Positions 7,413-17,299 of a DNA stretch of 53,365 bases are shown in pieces. Numbering within the stretch: position 1 is the first letter of the stretch; the number at the start of each line of letters is the position of its first letter. The DNA is from HGM04593 sp045634085 (GTDB taxonomy: Bacteria > Bacteroidota > Bacteroidia > Bacteroidales > Bacteroidaceae): positions 1 through 53,365 of the forward strand of contig JAZQZM010000050.1 of the NCBI GenBank assembly GCA_045634085.1, read 5' to 3'. The notes under the pieces were generated by a model. The model ran no database searches and was not told where the DNA came from. It was given only the letters and a program-made list of their open reading frames with translations. A program made the translations under genes and the position numbers.

Positions 7413-9434
7413 ATGAAGAAAAACTACTTTTTGTCAATTTGCCTTATGCTTTTTATGGCAGTACAGGCAACAGCGCAGAGCTTTACAATTGACCAGTTGT
7501 TCGGAAAGTGGCAGTTTACAGCAGACGTAGAGTTTACAGATGCTGCAACACAGGCTCACAAGGAGACTCTTTCGGGCGATTGCGAGGCTGTTATCTCTGC
7601 CGATGAAACTTACATTGCAAAAATCGTTGGTTTTGCCGGCTCATCTGTTCAGCAAAACGTAAATATGATTGGTGCAAAGAACGGTCAGGACATGCTTAAG
7701 ATCAACAATCTTAACAATCCTCAGTTGTGGAATGAGCTTTTGCTTGCAAATGAGAACGGTGACAACCCTTATGGTGTATATGCCGATGATGAGTGGAAAG
7801 TGCAGTCTTATGGCCCTGTATACTACAATGTGTATGTTGCCGATGGCTTGATTACAATTCCTGATTTTACAGTTGTGAAAATCACTGACTACCAGGCCGA
7901 GAAAGCGACAATCATCGCAAAGTACACAAACGTGAAGATGACACTTGTTGAGTCCGAGGTTGTTGAGGTTGCTGATATCAGCGGCGAGTACCAGTTCAAG
8001 GCAGGTGCAGGAACTTATGACACAATGGCCGGTTCTGTTATTCCTACAGAGTTTGCCGTGACACTTGCAAAGAAGTCTGACGACAACAAGACTTATGACG
8101 CAACAATCGCAATCGAGGGCTACGATGCAGTTACTCTCCCTGCATCTTACAATGGCGTATCTGTTCTGTTCGACTATGACAATACCTATCTTGATGAGGC
8201 TAACGGCATCCGTTTCGCTCCAATGTATGGCGATGCAACTGCGGGTTCTATCGAGTTCAAGTCTCAGGACGAGACAGCATTCTCACTCTACAGCGGCTTT
8301 GCTTTTGCAAGCGATGCTATAGTAAAGGCTTCCGATGGTGTAACCGATTCTTTGGTTGTGAACGGCAACTATCATCAGTGGTACACATCAGGTTCTTTGA
8401 AGATGGCAACAGAAGCTCCTGCATTTGATTGGGCCGGTGTATATAACGTGAAGGCTGCCGCTCCTTATGTTGCTGATGCGGCTGGTATCGAGTGGCCTAC
8501 AGAGTTCCAGTTCGAGGTAACATTCCATGAGACAAGCAATGTATATTGCGTGACAAGCGTGTTCGGCTATGACATCAATTCTATCAACTACGGTGGTCTG
8601 TTGTTTACGCCTGCTGAGGATGGCAAGAGTGTGGAAATCAGTACCGGTAACCTTGTGTCTTTGGGTGGTGGCATGTTCATGAAGATTCTTGACATGAACC
8701 TTTCTGCAAACCCAATCGTGATGACTGTAAACGAGGATGGTACAATGTTTATTGAAAGCCTTACTATTGCAACAGGTGAATATGGCAAGGATGCATACGG
8801 TGAGAATACAATGAATGTATGGTATTCTAACCTTACAGTTACAAAGGAGGCTGCAGAGCCCGAGGCTCCTGCATTTGATTGGGCCGGAGAGTTTGCGCTG
8901 ACATCAAATGTCGTATCACATGACGGTAATACATATCCTACATCTTTTGATGTTACAGTAGAGTTCTATGAGGCTACAGAGTATTCTGATGCTATGTATT
9001 GTGTTACAAACTTCATGGGCAACGATGTTTATAGTATCAATTACGGTGGTATCGTTCTTACAATTGCCGAGGATGGCAAGAGTGCAACTTTGGCAAATGG
9101 TAATGTTCAGAGCCTTGGTGGCGGTTCTTTCCTCAAAATATTTGATGCTGAGGCTAAGGCAAATCCTTTGACCATTACACTCAACGAGGACGGAACCTTG
9201 AGTATGGAAGACTTTACAGTAGTTTCTGGTGCTTGGGGCGATGATGTGAACAATACTCTTGTTGCCGAATATACTAATGTCGTTCTTACCAAGGGTGACG
9301 CTACTGGTATTGAGAACGTGGTTGTTGAGAATAGTGCAGTAAAGGGTATTTTCGATATCCAGGGCCGCAAGGTAGGCGAGATTTCAACTCCAGGTCTTTA
9401 CATCGTTAATGGTAAAAAGGTTTTCGTTAAGTAA
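7413..9434 (+). CDS. secreted repeat protein with C-terminal sorting-like domain
   Basis: A 673-residue protein of unknown function. I chose the ATG at 7413 (MKKNYFLSICLMLFMAVQATAQ, a normal signal peptide) over a GTG two codons earlier. Two homologous beta-rich modules of about 145 residues begin near residues 337 and 487, each with APAFDWAG. They share blocks such as SINYGG, AEDGKS, SLGGG and NEDGT, and their first codons share a 23-base identical stretch. Earlier repeats (about 22-185 and 190-330) look related but more diverged. The last 45 residues (GIENVVVENSAV ... GLYIVNGKKVFVK) match the C-terminal tail common on Prevotella/Bacteroides exported proteins, related to type IX sorting domains. 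It may be a surface or outer-membrane-associated adhesin or binding protein; no catalytic motif is seen. Confidence 0.75.
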   Translation: MKKNYFLSICLMLFMAVQATAQSFTIDQLFGKWQFTADVEFTDAATQAHKETLSGDCEAVISADETYIAKIVGFAGSSVQQNVNMIGAKNGQDMLKINNLNNPQLWNELLLANENGDNPYGVYADDEWKVQSYGPVYYNVYVADGLITIPDFTVVKITDYQAEKATIIAKYTNVKMTLVESEVVEVADISGEYQFKAGAGTYDTMAGSVIPTEFAVTLAKKSDDNKTYDATIAIEGYDAVTLPASYNGVSVLFDYDNTYLDEANGIRFAPMYGDATAGSIEFKSQDETAFSLYSGFAFASDAIVKASDGVTDSLVVNGNYHQWYTSGSLKMATEAPAFDWAGVYNVKAAAPYVADAAGIEWPTEFQFEVTFHETSNVYCVTSVFGYDINSINYGGLLFTPAEDGKSVEISTGNLVSLGGGMFMKILDMNLSANPIVMTVNEDGTMFIESLTIATGEYGKDAYGENTMNVWYSNLTVTKEAAEPEAPAFDWAGEFALTSNVVSHDGNTYPTSFDVTVEFYEATEYSDAMYCVTNFMGNDVYSINYGGIVLTIAEDGKSATLANGNVQSLGGGSFLKIFDAEAKANPLTITLNEDGTLSMEDFTVVSGAWGDDVNNTLVAEYTNVVLTKGDATGIENVVVENSAVKGIFDIQGRKVGEISTPGLYIVNGKKVFVK

Positions 9435-9466
9435 ATATATTATAAATATAATATTAACTTATCATA

Positions 9467-9504
9467 AAGTGTCCCTGCCGTGTTGGTGGGGACACTTCTT
9501 TTTT
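9467..9504 (+). terminator. terminator after the secreted repeat protein
   Basis: Nine-bp stem (9467-9475 with 9489-9497), a 13-base loop, then a C and a run of T. It lies 32 bases after the stop at 9434 and ends just before the promoter box of the SusC operon. Confidence 0.85.
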
Positions 9505-9505
9505 G

Positions 9506-9513
9506 TATTTTTG
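9506..9513 (+). promoter_or_regulatory. -7 box upstream of the SusC-like operon
   Basis: TATTTTTG matches TAnnTTTG, 90 bases before the SusC ATG. It abuts the preceding terminator T-run. The -33 element is not clear. Confidence 0.45.
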
Positions 9514-9603
9514 CAGCGAATTACGAAAATGGGGCAATTTGGTCCTTTTTGTGCCTTGGTTTGGGGTATTTAGTGTGAAAAATACAACAATTTGATATTA
9601 TAT

Positions 9604-12600
9604 ATGAAAAAACGTAAGTTGAAGATTGCGATAATGTGCAGGGTGGTTATGCAGCTGTTGCTTGTGGCGGTGCCTGCAGTTTCGCTTGCGATGACAGAAC
9701 CGTCGGTAGTGAACAATCCCGATGAGAGGAGTGTCGCTTATGGTATTGTCGTTGACAAGGCAACCGGCGAGCCTATAATTACTGCCAACGTGGCAGTGTG
9801 GGCTGGCGGCAAGTTGCTTACCGGTACATCTACAAGTCTGGAAGGTGAGTTCCGTATCATATCTCCGGTGAGTGATTTCGAACTTCAGATTTCATTCATC
9901 GGCTACAAGACGGTGACAATCCCCTCAAACGGCAAGTCCATGGAGGGCCTCCGTATTGAACTTTCCGAGGATTCAAATATGCTTGAGGATGTTGTGATAA
10001 CAGGTTTCGTTACCAAGAACAAGGAGACATTTACAGGTTCGGTAACCGAGATGAGTGGGCTTGAACTCAAACAGGTGTCGGGTACAAACCTCATAACTGC
10101 AATTTCGGCGCTTACGCCGGGAATGGCAATGGTGCAGAACACCAGCCAGGGCTCAAACCCCAACCATACTCCTGAACTGGTGCTCCGTGGTATGAGTTCG
10201 TTCTCGAACAGCGGCCAGCAGGTGAACCAGCCCACAATCATCCTTGACGGAACAGAAATTACAATGCAGGACCTCTATGACCTTGACATTAACGAGGTGG
10301 ACAAGATTACCGTGCTCAAGGATGCTTCGGCTACTGCACTCTATGGTTCAAAGGCTGCAAACGGTGTAATTGTAATCACTCGCAAGCCTATCCTTGAGAG
10401 CACCTTGCGCGTACAATACAACTTCACCGGTAACCTGCAGCTCCCGATGCTTGGTGATTATGATGTGCTGAATGCACGTGAGAAACTTGAGTATGAACGC
10501 CTGGCAGGTCTTTACAATGCTAACGGAGCAATAAACTCTGCTACCGGTCTGCCGTTGCAGTATGAGTATGACGAACTCTACAATGAACGTTACAAACTCA
10601 TTGCTGCGGGACAGAACAGCGACTGGCTCTCACAGCCTGCACGTACTGCACTTTCGCAGGACCACTCCCTGCGTATCTATGGCGGTGCTTCGAATCTCCG
10701 TTATGAACTTACCGGCCGTTATGGCGATACAAAGGGTGTAATGAAGGACGATTACCGCAAGCGTTACAGCCTAGGCTTCAAGCTCGACTACTTCATCGGA
10801 AACTCGATAACCATATCTAACCGTACCACATATCAGGAGATTGCCGTAAAGAACTCCCCTTACGGTTCGTTCTCGCAGTATGTTGGTATGAATCCTTATG
10901 ACAAGATGTATAATGAGGACGGCACGCCTAATGAGAACCTTTCATGGGATGCCGACAATCCGCTCTACGAGGCCTCTTTGGGCAGTTTCTCCAAGAGTGG
11001 CGAGCGTACCCTCACCAACAGCACCGATTTCCGTTGGGACATCAGCCGCATGTTCCTGCTCACCGGTCACTTCAACCTGTCGAGTGAAATGGGAAGTAGC
11101 GACATCTTCGTCTCTCCCAAGTCACGCACATACAAGGATGTTACCGACCTTAGCAAGAAAGGACAGTATACCAAGGGCTCTACAAGAGGCACAAGTTACA
11201 ATGGTAACATTGTGGGTACATTCAACAAGTTCTTCAAGGACGAGTCGCTTATAAGCATCTCTGCCGGTTGGGAAATCAACCATGCCTCAAGCACCAGTGA
11301 GACACTGCAGGCAATAGGTTTCTACAACGACCATCTGTCATATATCGGCAACGCGGCCGGCTATCCTACCGACAGCAAACCTTACGGCTCACAGGCCGAG
11401 ACAGCCGATGTCGGTTTCTTTACAACAGGAAACTTCTCATGGCGTAACCGCTATTTTGTGGATGCCACATGGCGAATGACCGGTTCTTCGCAGTTCGGAG
11501 AGAACAACCGTTTCGGACACTTCTGGTCTGGAGGTTTTGGTTGGAATGTCATGAACGAGGAGTTCATGAAGAGTGTGAAGAAGAACTTCGATGTCTTCAA
11601 GGTACGCAGCAGTATGGGATATACAGGTAAGGTAAGCTTCAGCCCCTTCCAGGCGATGACAATGTACCAATATCTCAACGACTACGAGTACAAGAACGGT
11701 ATCGGTGCAATCCCAGTGACAATAGGTAATGTCGACCTCACATGGGAACGTACAATGAACTACAACATAGGTCTCGACCTCAGTATGTTCGATCGCCGTC
11801 TGAACCTTGTTGTCGATGCATATATCCGCAACACAACCGACCTGTTGCTCGACAAGTCGAAGGCTCCGTCAACAGGTGTCACTACTGCAAAGTCAAATCT
11901 TGGCGAGTTGCAGAACAAGCGTATCGAGTACCAGCTCGACGGTTACATATACCGTACCAACGATTTCTACTGGCGCCTGGCAACATCGGGTTACATGAAC
12001 CGCAACAAGATAACCAAGATAAACAAGGCTCTTGAGGAGATAAACAAAGAGAATCAGGAGAATGCCGACCTCTATCTTAACCCGCTGCCACAGTATGCCG
12101 AGGGTGAGAGTGTGACTGCACTCAAACTGGTGCGTTCGGGCGGTATTGACCCTGCAACCGGTAAGGAGGTATACATCAAGCGCAACGGCGAACGTACATT
12201 CGAATATGACCCTGCCGACAAGGTGCTTATCGGTGACACTGAGCCTGCATTCTCAGGAACACTCAGCACCAACCTCTACTGGAAGGGATTCTCGCTCTAT
12301 GCACTCTTCAACTTCCGCATGGGAGCATGGGTGTACAATACTACCCGTGCTACAAAGGTAGAGGGTGCCGACCCGCGTTACAATGCCGACCAGCGTGTGT
12401 TCGATGACCGTTGGAAGCAGCCTGGTGACCACGCAATCTACAAGGATATTGCCGACAGTTCACGTCCCCAGCAGACCGACCGTTTTGCCGAGAAGGAGAA
12501 CACCCTTACACTAGGTTCAATGAACCTCAGCTATGAGTTCAGCGACGAGCTCTGTAAACGTATGAGCCTGCATAACATGCGTGTGGGTGTGAACTTCACC

Positions 12601-12693
12601 GACCTTCTTCGCTTCTCTACCGTGAAGATTGAACGAGGTACCGACTACCTCTACAGCCAGGGATTTGAGTTCTATCTTAATGTAACACTTTAA
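9604..12693 (+). CDS. SusC/RagA-family TonB-dependent outer-membrane receptor
   Basis: A TonB-linked outer-membrane transporter that pairs with the next gene's SusD-like lipoprotein to import a ligand (glycan, peptide or other). I chose the ATG at 9604 over a TTG four codons earlier; the product is 1029 residues. Order: signal peptide, CarboxypepD_reg-like domain (about 45-120, AYGIVVDKATGEPIITANVA), the SusC linker LEDVVITGF, then the plug domain with PTIILDG and DINEVDKITVLKDASATALY followed by GSKAANGVIVITRK. The rest is the beta-barrel to a terminal aromatic-rich strand (GFEFYLNVTL). It heads a five-gene cluster with intergenic gaps of 3 to about 70 bases. No sigma/anti-sigma or glycoside hydrolase gene is adjacent, so the substrate is not indicated. 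Confidence 0.95.
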   Translation: MKKRKLKIAIMCRVVMQLLLVAVPAVSLAMTEPSVVNNPDERSVAYGIVVDKATGEPIITANVAVWAGGKLLTGTSTSLEGEFRIISPVSDFELQISFIGYKTVTIPSNGKSMEGLRIELSEDSNMLEDVVITGFVTKNKETFTGSVTEMSGLELKQVSGTNLITAISALTPGMAMVQNTSQGSNPNHTPELVLRGMSSFSNSGQQVNQPTIILDGTEITMQDLYDLDINEVDKITVLKDASATALYGSKAANGVIVITRKPILESTLRVQYNFTGNLQLPMLGDYDVLNAREKLEYERLAGLYNANGAINSATGLPLQYEYDELYNERYKLIAAGQNSDWLSQPARTALSQDHSLRIYGGASNLRYELTGRYGDTKGVMKDDYRKRYSLGFKLDYFIGNSITISNRTTYQEIAVKNSPYGSFSQYVGMNPYDKMYNEDGTPNENLSWDADNPLYEASLGSFSKSGERTLTNSTDFRWDISRMFLLTGHFNLSSEMGSSDIFVSPKSRTYKDVTDLSKKGQYTKGSTRGTSYNGNIVGTFNKFFKDESLISISAGWEINHASSTSETLQAIGFYNDHLSYIGNAAGYPTDSKPYGSQAETADVGFFTTGNFSWRNRYFVDATWRMTGSSQFGENNRFGHFWSGGFGWNVMNEEFMKSVKKNFDVFKVRSSMGYTGKVSFSPFQAMTMYQYLNDYEYKNGIGAIPVTIGNVDLTWERTMNYNIGLDLSMFDRRLNLVVDAYIRNTTDLLLDKSKAPSTGVTTAKSNLGELQNKRIEYQLDGYIYRTNDFYWRLATSGYMNRNKITKINKALEEINKENQENADLYLNPLPQYAEGESVTALKLVRSGGIDPATGKEVYIKRNGERTFEYDPADKVLIGDTEPAFSGTLSTNLYWKGFSLYALFNFRMGAWVYNTTRATKVEGADPRYNADQRVFDDRWKQPGDHAIYKDIADSSRPQQTDRFAEKENTLTLGSMNLSYEFSDELCKRMSLHNMRVGVNFTDLLRFSTVKIERGTDYLYSQGFEFYLNVTL

Positions 12694-12696
12694 ACA

Positions 12697-14124
12697 ATGC
12701 CTGATATGAAGAAAATGAAATATATTATCCTGTTGTTATGCACTCTTACGCTTGCGACAACATCATGCGACGATTTCCTTGACATCACTCCCGACGGTCA
12801 GGTGAAGCGCGATCCGTTGCTTTCAACTCCCGAAGGTATTGAAGATGCGATGTACGGCGTGTATTCACAGATGCGCCAGCAGTCACTCTATGGTCAGGAA
12901 CTCCATTTCTCGACTCTTGAAATCCTGTCGCAGACATTGTGGTGCTATGGCAGCACCGGTGTGACAGCCATGAGTGGTTACCAGTGGGACCACTCGTCGG
13001 TAAAGGGAATCTTCGAGAGTGCATGGATTGCCATGTACAAGAACATATCCAACGTGAACAGCGTGCTTAATGCTCCTTTGGTTGCAAATGCATCGGAGTA
13101 TCCTTATACACTCTATCGTGGCGAGGCGCTTGGCCTGCGTGCTTTCATGCATTTTGACCTTGTACGTATCTTCGCCGAGCAGTATACTGTGAACCCCGCT
13201 GCCGACGGTATTCCGTATGCAACAGAGTTCTCTCTCAAGACCCCCGATTTCGAGTCTCTTGAGAAGAACTACGAACATATACTTGCCGACCTGCATGAGG
13301 CCGAGGCACTGCTTGCCGATGAGGGTGAGCATGAGGGCGCGGGCAATTTCATGCTCGACCGCCAGATACATTTCAACCTCCATGCCGTACAGGCAACCCT
13401 TGCACGTGTGTACCTTACAATGGGCAACAATGAAAAGGCTGCCGAGTATGCAATGAAGGTCATCAACGCCGGCAAGTATATCCTCAAGGAGAAGACCGAG
13501 GTTGTTAACGACCTTGCAGGCGTGCTGTCGCGCAAAGAGACAATCTTCGGAATCTATTACCCAGGTTTCTATACAAGTGTCAGCGGCAAGCTCCAGCAGG
13601 TAACATCGTACTACTCTCTTGATCTGCGCGAGGATTTCATGACACTCTATGAAAGGGATGCATCGGGTCTGGATTTCCGCACAATGGCATATTTTTCCGA
13701 GTCAGGCGTCGGCGATGACGTCAAGTACCGTCTGAGCAAGTTCACCGATATCTATGAACTCAACAACATGGCATCGACACGTCCTGTCGATCTTATCCTT
13801 GGCGTCAACCTCATCCGTGTTCCCGAGATGTACTACATTGCGGCCGAGGCTCTGCTCGACAGTGACTATGACACTGCGCTTGCACTCTACAACAGTGTGC
13901 GCCAACACCGTGGCCTTGAGCCGCTTGAGGCCGACAAGAGCCTTACTGTAGAACTCATAAACGATGAACGCTACAAGGAGATGATAGGCGAGGGGCAGAC
14001 ATACTTCAACATGAAGCGTCAGAACCTTACAATAGAGTCGCACGATAACACTGTTGTTTACAAACCGGTCGACGGAATATACTCTATTCCTGTACCCGAT
14101 GTTGAATTTGAGAACCGTAACTAA
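12697..14124 (+). CDS. SusD/RagB-family nutrient-binding lipoprotein
   Basis: The surface-exposed binding partner of the SusC-like barrel. The 475 residues begin with a lipoprotein signal (LLLCTLTLATTSC) and the family start SCDDFLDITPDGQV. The SusD N-terminal domain continues with EGIEDAMYGVYSQM, then AEALGLRAFMHFDLVRIFAE-like text (actual: GEALGLRAFMHFDLVRIFAE), followed by C-terminal RagB features (ETIFGIYYPGF, ELINDERYKEMIGEGQTYFN). The TPR-like helices fit the family. An ATG at 12706 is an alternative start that gives a shorter n-region. It begins 3 bases after the SusC stop, so translation is probably coupled. The ligand is not predictable from sequence alone. Confidence 0.94.
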   Translation: MPDMKKMKYIILLLCTLTLATTSCDDFLDITPDGQVKRDPLLSTPEGIEDAMYGVYSQMRQQSLYGQELHFSTLEILSQTLWCYGSTGVTAMSGYQWDHSSVKGIFESAWIAMYKNISNVNSVLNAPLVANASEYPYTLYRGEALGLRAFMHFDLVRIFAEQYTVNPAADGIPYATEFSLKTPDFESLEKNYEHILADLHEAEALLADEGEHEGAGNFMLDRQIHFNLHAVQATLARVYLTMGNNEKAAEYAMKVINAGKYILKEKTEVVNDLAGVLSRKETIFGIYYPGFYTSVSGKLQQVTSYYSLDLREDFMTLYERDASGLDFRTMAYFSESGVGDDVKYRLSKFTDIYELNNMASTRPVDLILGVNLIRVPEMYYIAAEALLDSDYDTALALYNSVRQHRGLEPLEADKSLTVELINDERYKEMIGEGQTYFNMKRQNLTIESHDNTVVYKPVDGIYSIPVPDVEFENRN

Positions 14125-14184
14125 AAAAGTGAAAGCCGAGGTTTTGATAAAACCGAGGGTTTCGATGAAGTCAAAATAAAGGCT

Positions 14185-15012
14185 ATGAAGATAAATAGAA
14201 CAATAAGATACGCCATAATGGCGCTTGCCTTGCCTGTGGCCGTGCTCATGACAGCATGCAACGATGAGGATTACATGAGGTTCGACCTCTCGCACTCAGG
14301 CATATATTTTACAAAGGACACACTCAACTACTCGTTCAGTGTGACTCCGGTCGAGATAAGGGAGTATACTTACAACATACCTGTAAAGGTGATGGGTGGA
14401 CTCAGCAAGGAGAAACGCGAGATAGGCTATGTGATTCTCCCCGATTCAACCAATGCCGTTGAGGGTGTGCACTTCACAATAGGCGATGCATGCATCATGC
14501 CCGATTCAATAAATGGCGTGATACCTGTAACCGTGTACCGCGATGAACTCAAGGGCAATTATATCGACGGCTATGAGAGATACACACTCTGTCTGCAGCT
14601 TGTCGACAACAGATACTTTGCGCCTACACTCGACTCGCTGAGCCAGGTGCGCATGTTCCGTTTCGACAACTCGGTAGACCAGCCCGAGTGGTACAGTGCC
14701 CATGGCGAGAAGGTATGGCAGGAGAGATATCTTGGCAAGTGGCATCCTCTCAAGTTCATCAAGATGGTTGAGTACTACCACGCTGTGGAGGAGATTCTGC
14801 CCGAGACTTACAAGAATATGGTTGTACTCTATGGCGAGAACCTTGAGCACATACCATACGGCGACCCATACCAGTACCGCACAATTTTCGTGAAGTATAT
14901 CTACGCCAAGATGTATGAGTTCTTCGGTAACCCCGACAACAGGGAGGGCATACTACGGGAGTTCCCCGACTTCCCGTTCGATTTCCCCGATCCTTATACT
15001 GTAGCGTCCTGA
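14185..15012 (+). CDS. DUF4843 domain-containing lipoprotein
   Basis: A 275-residue lipoprotein (signal ALPVAVLMTAC, lipidated Cys near residue 25) resembling DUF4843. These proteins are found in Bacteroidetes SusC/SusD operons and are thought to be surface accessory binding proteins. A beta-rich N-terminal half (YMRFDLSHSGIYFTKD, then TYNIPVKVMGG, then VEGVHFTIGD) resembles an Ig-like or Calx-beta-like fold. The C-terminal half is helical and rich in Tyr/Trp (WQERYLGKWHPLKFIKMVEY). It is the third gene of the cluster, 60 bases after susD and 13 before the next gene. The DUF assignment is from memory of the family pattern and neighbourhood. Confidence 0.75.
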   Translation: MKINRTIRYAIMALALPVAVLMTACNDEDYMRFDLSHSGIYFTKDTLNYSFSVTPVEIREYTYNIPVKVMGGLSKEKREIGYVILPDSTNAVEGVHFTIGDACIMPDSINGVIPVTVYRDELKGNYIDGYERYTLCLQLVDNRYFAPTLDSLSQVRMFRFDNSVDQPEWYSAHGEKVWQERYLGKWHPLKFIKMVEYYHAVEEILPETYKNMVVLYGENLEHIPYGDPYQYRTIFVKYIYAKMYEFFGNPDNREGILREFPDFPFDFPDPYTVAS

Positions 15013-15025
15013 ACTGCATTGTTGA

Positions 15026-16555
15026 ATGAATAAAAGATATTATATAGATATGAGAATCTTGAAATGGTGTCTAATGCTGGCGGTAATGCCCATGATTGTC
15101 GCATGTTTCAGCGATGAGACTACCGATGCGACACGTCCCCTCTCACACATAACAATAGAGTCGGGCATCGACAGTGTGTACAATATCGACAAGAACGCGA
15201 CTCTTGTCATCGAACCCGTAGTAACACAGAGCCACAAGGCAAAGCCTCTCACATATACCTGGGAAATGGACCTTGTAGCATTCTCTCATGACGAGACATT
15301 TGTCTTCACCGGAACATCGTTGGGCAAGTACAATTGCCGTCTCATTGTGGAGAACGAGGACGGCAAGAGCTTCTTCCCTTTTACCGTGTACGTGAACTCT
15401 CCATATGAGGAGGGTATAACAGTGCTCAGCAAGGATGCCGAGGGCAATTCAATGCTCTCTTTCATGCAGAAACCCGCTGCCGGCGAGGAGGCTTCGTTCA
15501 CCGTCGGCGATTGCTTTGCTGTGAACAACCCCGACATGCAGTTTGCAGCAGGTGCAGCCGACGTGGTGCAGTGCAGCGGTAACCTCATTATTGCCTGTCA
15601 GGGTGGTGGCGAACGTGATGACCTGCCTACTGTATACTACCTTAACGAGAAGACACTTGTAGTTGAGAATCACTTCACGGTTCCCGAGTATGATGACTTC
15701 AAGCCGGTAATCCTTGGAATTCCGGCAAAAGGATATTCAGGTACTTCATATCCTGTAGTCTGCGAGAACGGCAAGGTATATGACTTCTCTACAACAGAGT
15801 CGGCCGTAGCAAAGCCACGCAAGCTGCTGGCGACATATGCAAAGAACTGCATCGTGAACAGCGGAAACGGTTACGACATTATCCTTTGGGACAGTGAGAA
15901 CGGTGGTCTTGCGCAGATTTACAACGGCTATGGTCCTTATTATTGCAGTACAGAGTATCACTTGATGCTGGGCGATTCACTCTTCAGTTCAAGGAACTAC
16001 TTTACAAACCGCGGTCTCGTCTCAATGACAAAGGTGCGTATGACCCAAGCTCAGAAGAGTGCATCGGGCGACCGTCAGGAGTTCCTCATCCTTACAAACC
16101 TCGCCAACACCCCCATTACACGCAGTGAGGTACTGTATACCGATTTCTGGGGCTATGACTATGTTGAGATGAGGCCTACCTTCACGACATTGAACACAGT
16201 TCAGGGTGCGCTCATGAACAGTCCGCTGAAGCCCGAGACGCCTTGCGTGGCAAACAAGACATACTATTCATTGCTGTTTGCCGATGGCAACAAGGTGCGC
16301 CGTTGGAACTACAACACCAACATCACCAATCTTGCAAACGCGCCGGTGCTTCTTACAGTAGGCAGCGACAATGCGGTGATAACAGCATTTGAAATGAGCA
16401 GTGACCACCTGAAGACATACGTTGCGTTCTACGAACCTGGTCAGGAGGGCACGAACGGCAGTGTATGGGTGTTCGATACCGACAAGGGTACGGTACTTGA
16501 GAAGTATGAGAATATCTGTTACCAGCCGGTGAAGATGTTCTATAAGACAAAATAA
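15026..16555 (+). CDS. PKD-like family lipoprotein
   Basis: A 509-residue predicted surface lipoprotein (lipobox region VMPMIVAC), typical of the fourth gene of SusC-SusD-DUF4843 clusters. Residues about 40-130 look like a PKD/Ig-like domain (VTQSHKAKPLTYTWEMD, then GKYNCRLIVENEDGKSFF, ending PFTVYVNSPYEEG). The remainder (about 130-509) has repeated short beta-strand blocks compatible with a beta-propeller, such as GITVLSKDAEGNSMLSFM and GNKVRRWNYNTNI. It probably binds ligand at the cell surface; this is inference from context. ATG 15050 is an alternative start with a shorter n-region. It lies 13 bases after the preceding gene. Confidence 0.72.
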   Translation: MNKRYYIDMRILKWCLMLAVMPMIVACFSDETTDATRPLSHITIESGIDSVYNIDKNATLVIEPVVTQSHKAKPLTYTWEMDLVAFSHDETFVFTGTSLGKYNCRLIVENEDGKSFFPFTVYVNSPYEEGITVLSKDAEGNSMLSFMQKPAAGEEASFTVGDCFAVNNPDMQFAAGAADVVQCSGNLIIACQGGGERDDLPTVYYLNEKTLVVENHFTVPEYDDFKPVILGIPAKGYSGTSYPVVCENGKVYDFSTTESAVAKPRKLLATYAKNCIVNSGNGYDIILWDSENGGLAQIYNGYGPYYCSTEYHLMLGDSLFSSRNYFTNRGLVSMTKVRMTQAQKSASGDRQEFLILTNLANTPITRSEVLYTDFWGYDYVEMRPTFTTLNTVQGALMNSPLKPETPCVANKTYYSLLFADGNKVRRWNYNTNITNLANAPVLLTVGSDNAVITAFEMSSDHLKTYVAFYEPGQEGTNGSVWVFDTDKGTVLEKYENICYQPVKMFYKTK

Positions 16556-16623
16556 TGTAAATACAATAAACCGCAATTTCTCCCGTTTATTTGAAAAAGC
16601 GTATATCAAATAATTACAGTACA

Positions 16624-17061
16624 ATGAATAGCGTCTTTAAATCTCTGTTTGCGGTTGTTGTGGTCGTAATCTGTATTACATCGTGTGGTGACAAGAGTAC
16701 GTATGAACCTCCGTATGCCGATGCTCAGCGCCTGTCGCGCATAATGGGCGTTGATATGCCCGAGTATACAGTCCTCTCTGATTCTCTTTTGTGGGTGAAC
16801 TGGATGGGCGACAGCGAGTCTGTAATGGTAATCGAGTTCAAAGAACAGCCCGTAGAGGCCTTTTATGCTTCTCTTGACAGCATGCTGGTTTCAGGCTCCC
16901 ATTATTGGTTCATGAAGAATGACAGCTCATGGTGGTTCAACCGTGCATGGGGTAACGGAGAGCCTACGCCTGAGGGAGAAGACCCCGAACGTGACAATTA
17001 TATTCAAGTTGATATTCCGCGTGAGGGAAAGACTGTAAAGGTTACGTATGGTATGTGGTAA
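16624..17061 (+). CDS. small lipoprotein, last gene of the SusC/D cluster
   Basis: 145 residues, function not recognised. I chose the ATG at 16624 (MNSVFKSLFAVVVVVICITS then Cys), a clean lipoprotein signal; a TTG further upstream would spoil it. The mature part is acidic and Trp-rich toward the end (SHYWFMKNDSSWWFNRAWGN), then Pro/Glu-rich, then ends VTYGMW. It follows the PKD-like gene by 68 bases on the same strand and is followed by a strong terminator, so it closes the operon. It may be an accessory surface protein for the same ligand. Confidence 0.75.
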   Translation: MNSVFKSLFAVVVVVICITSCGDKSTYEPPYADAQRLSRIMGVDMPEYTVLSDSLLWVNWMGDSESVMVIEFKEQPVEAFYASLDSMLVSGSHYWFMKNDSSWWFNRAWGNGEPTPEGEDPERDNYIQVDIPREGKTVKVTYGMW

Positions 17062-17092
17062 GGCCCACATTCTTGATGTCTGAAAAAGAATG

Positions 17093-17130
17093 CCCCTGCA
17101 ATGATTGACCATTGCAGGGGTTCTTGTCTT
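17093..17130 (+). terminator. terminator of the SusC/D operon
   Basis: Perfect 11-bp stem (17093-17103 with 17110-17120), a 6-base loop and a T-rich tail. It lies 31 bases after the small-lipoprotein stop. Confidence 0.88.
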
Positions 17131-17299
17131 TTATTGTCTCTAATGTGGCCTTTAGGATATACTTTGCCTCAAGGAGATAAAATACTTTTCTGTAAGTTTT
17201 CATAAATTCGAACTATCGCGTATTTTTATGGCGGAAAAACAAACTTCCTCGCGGAACGTTTGTATGATACATGGTATATAATAGTAAGTGTCTGGAATT

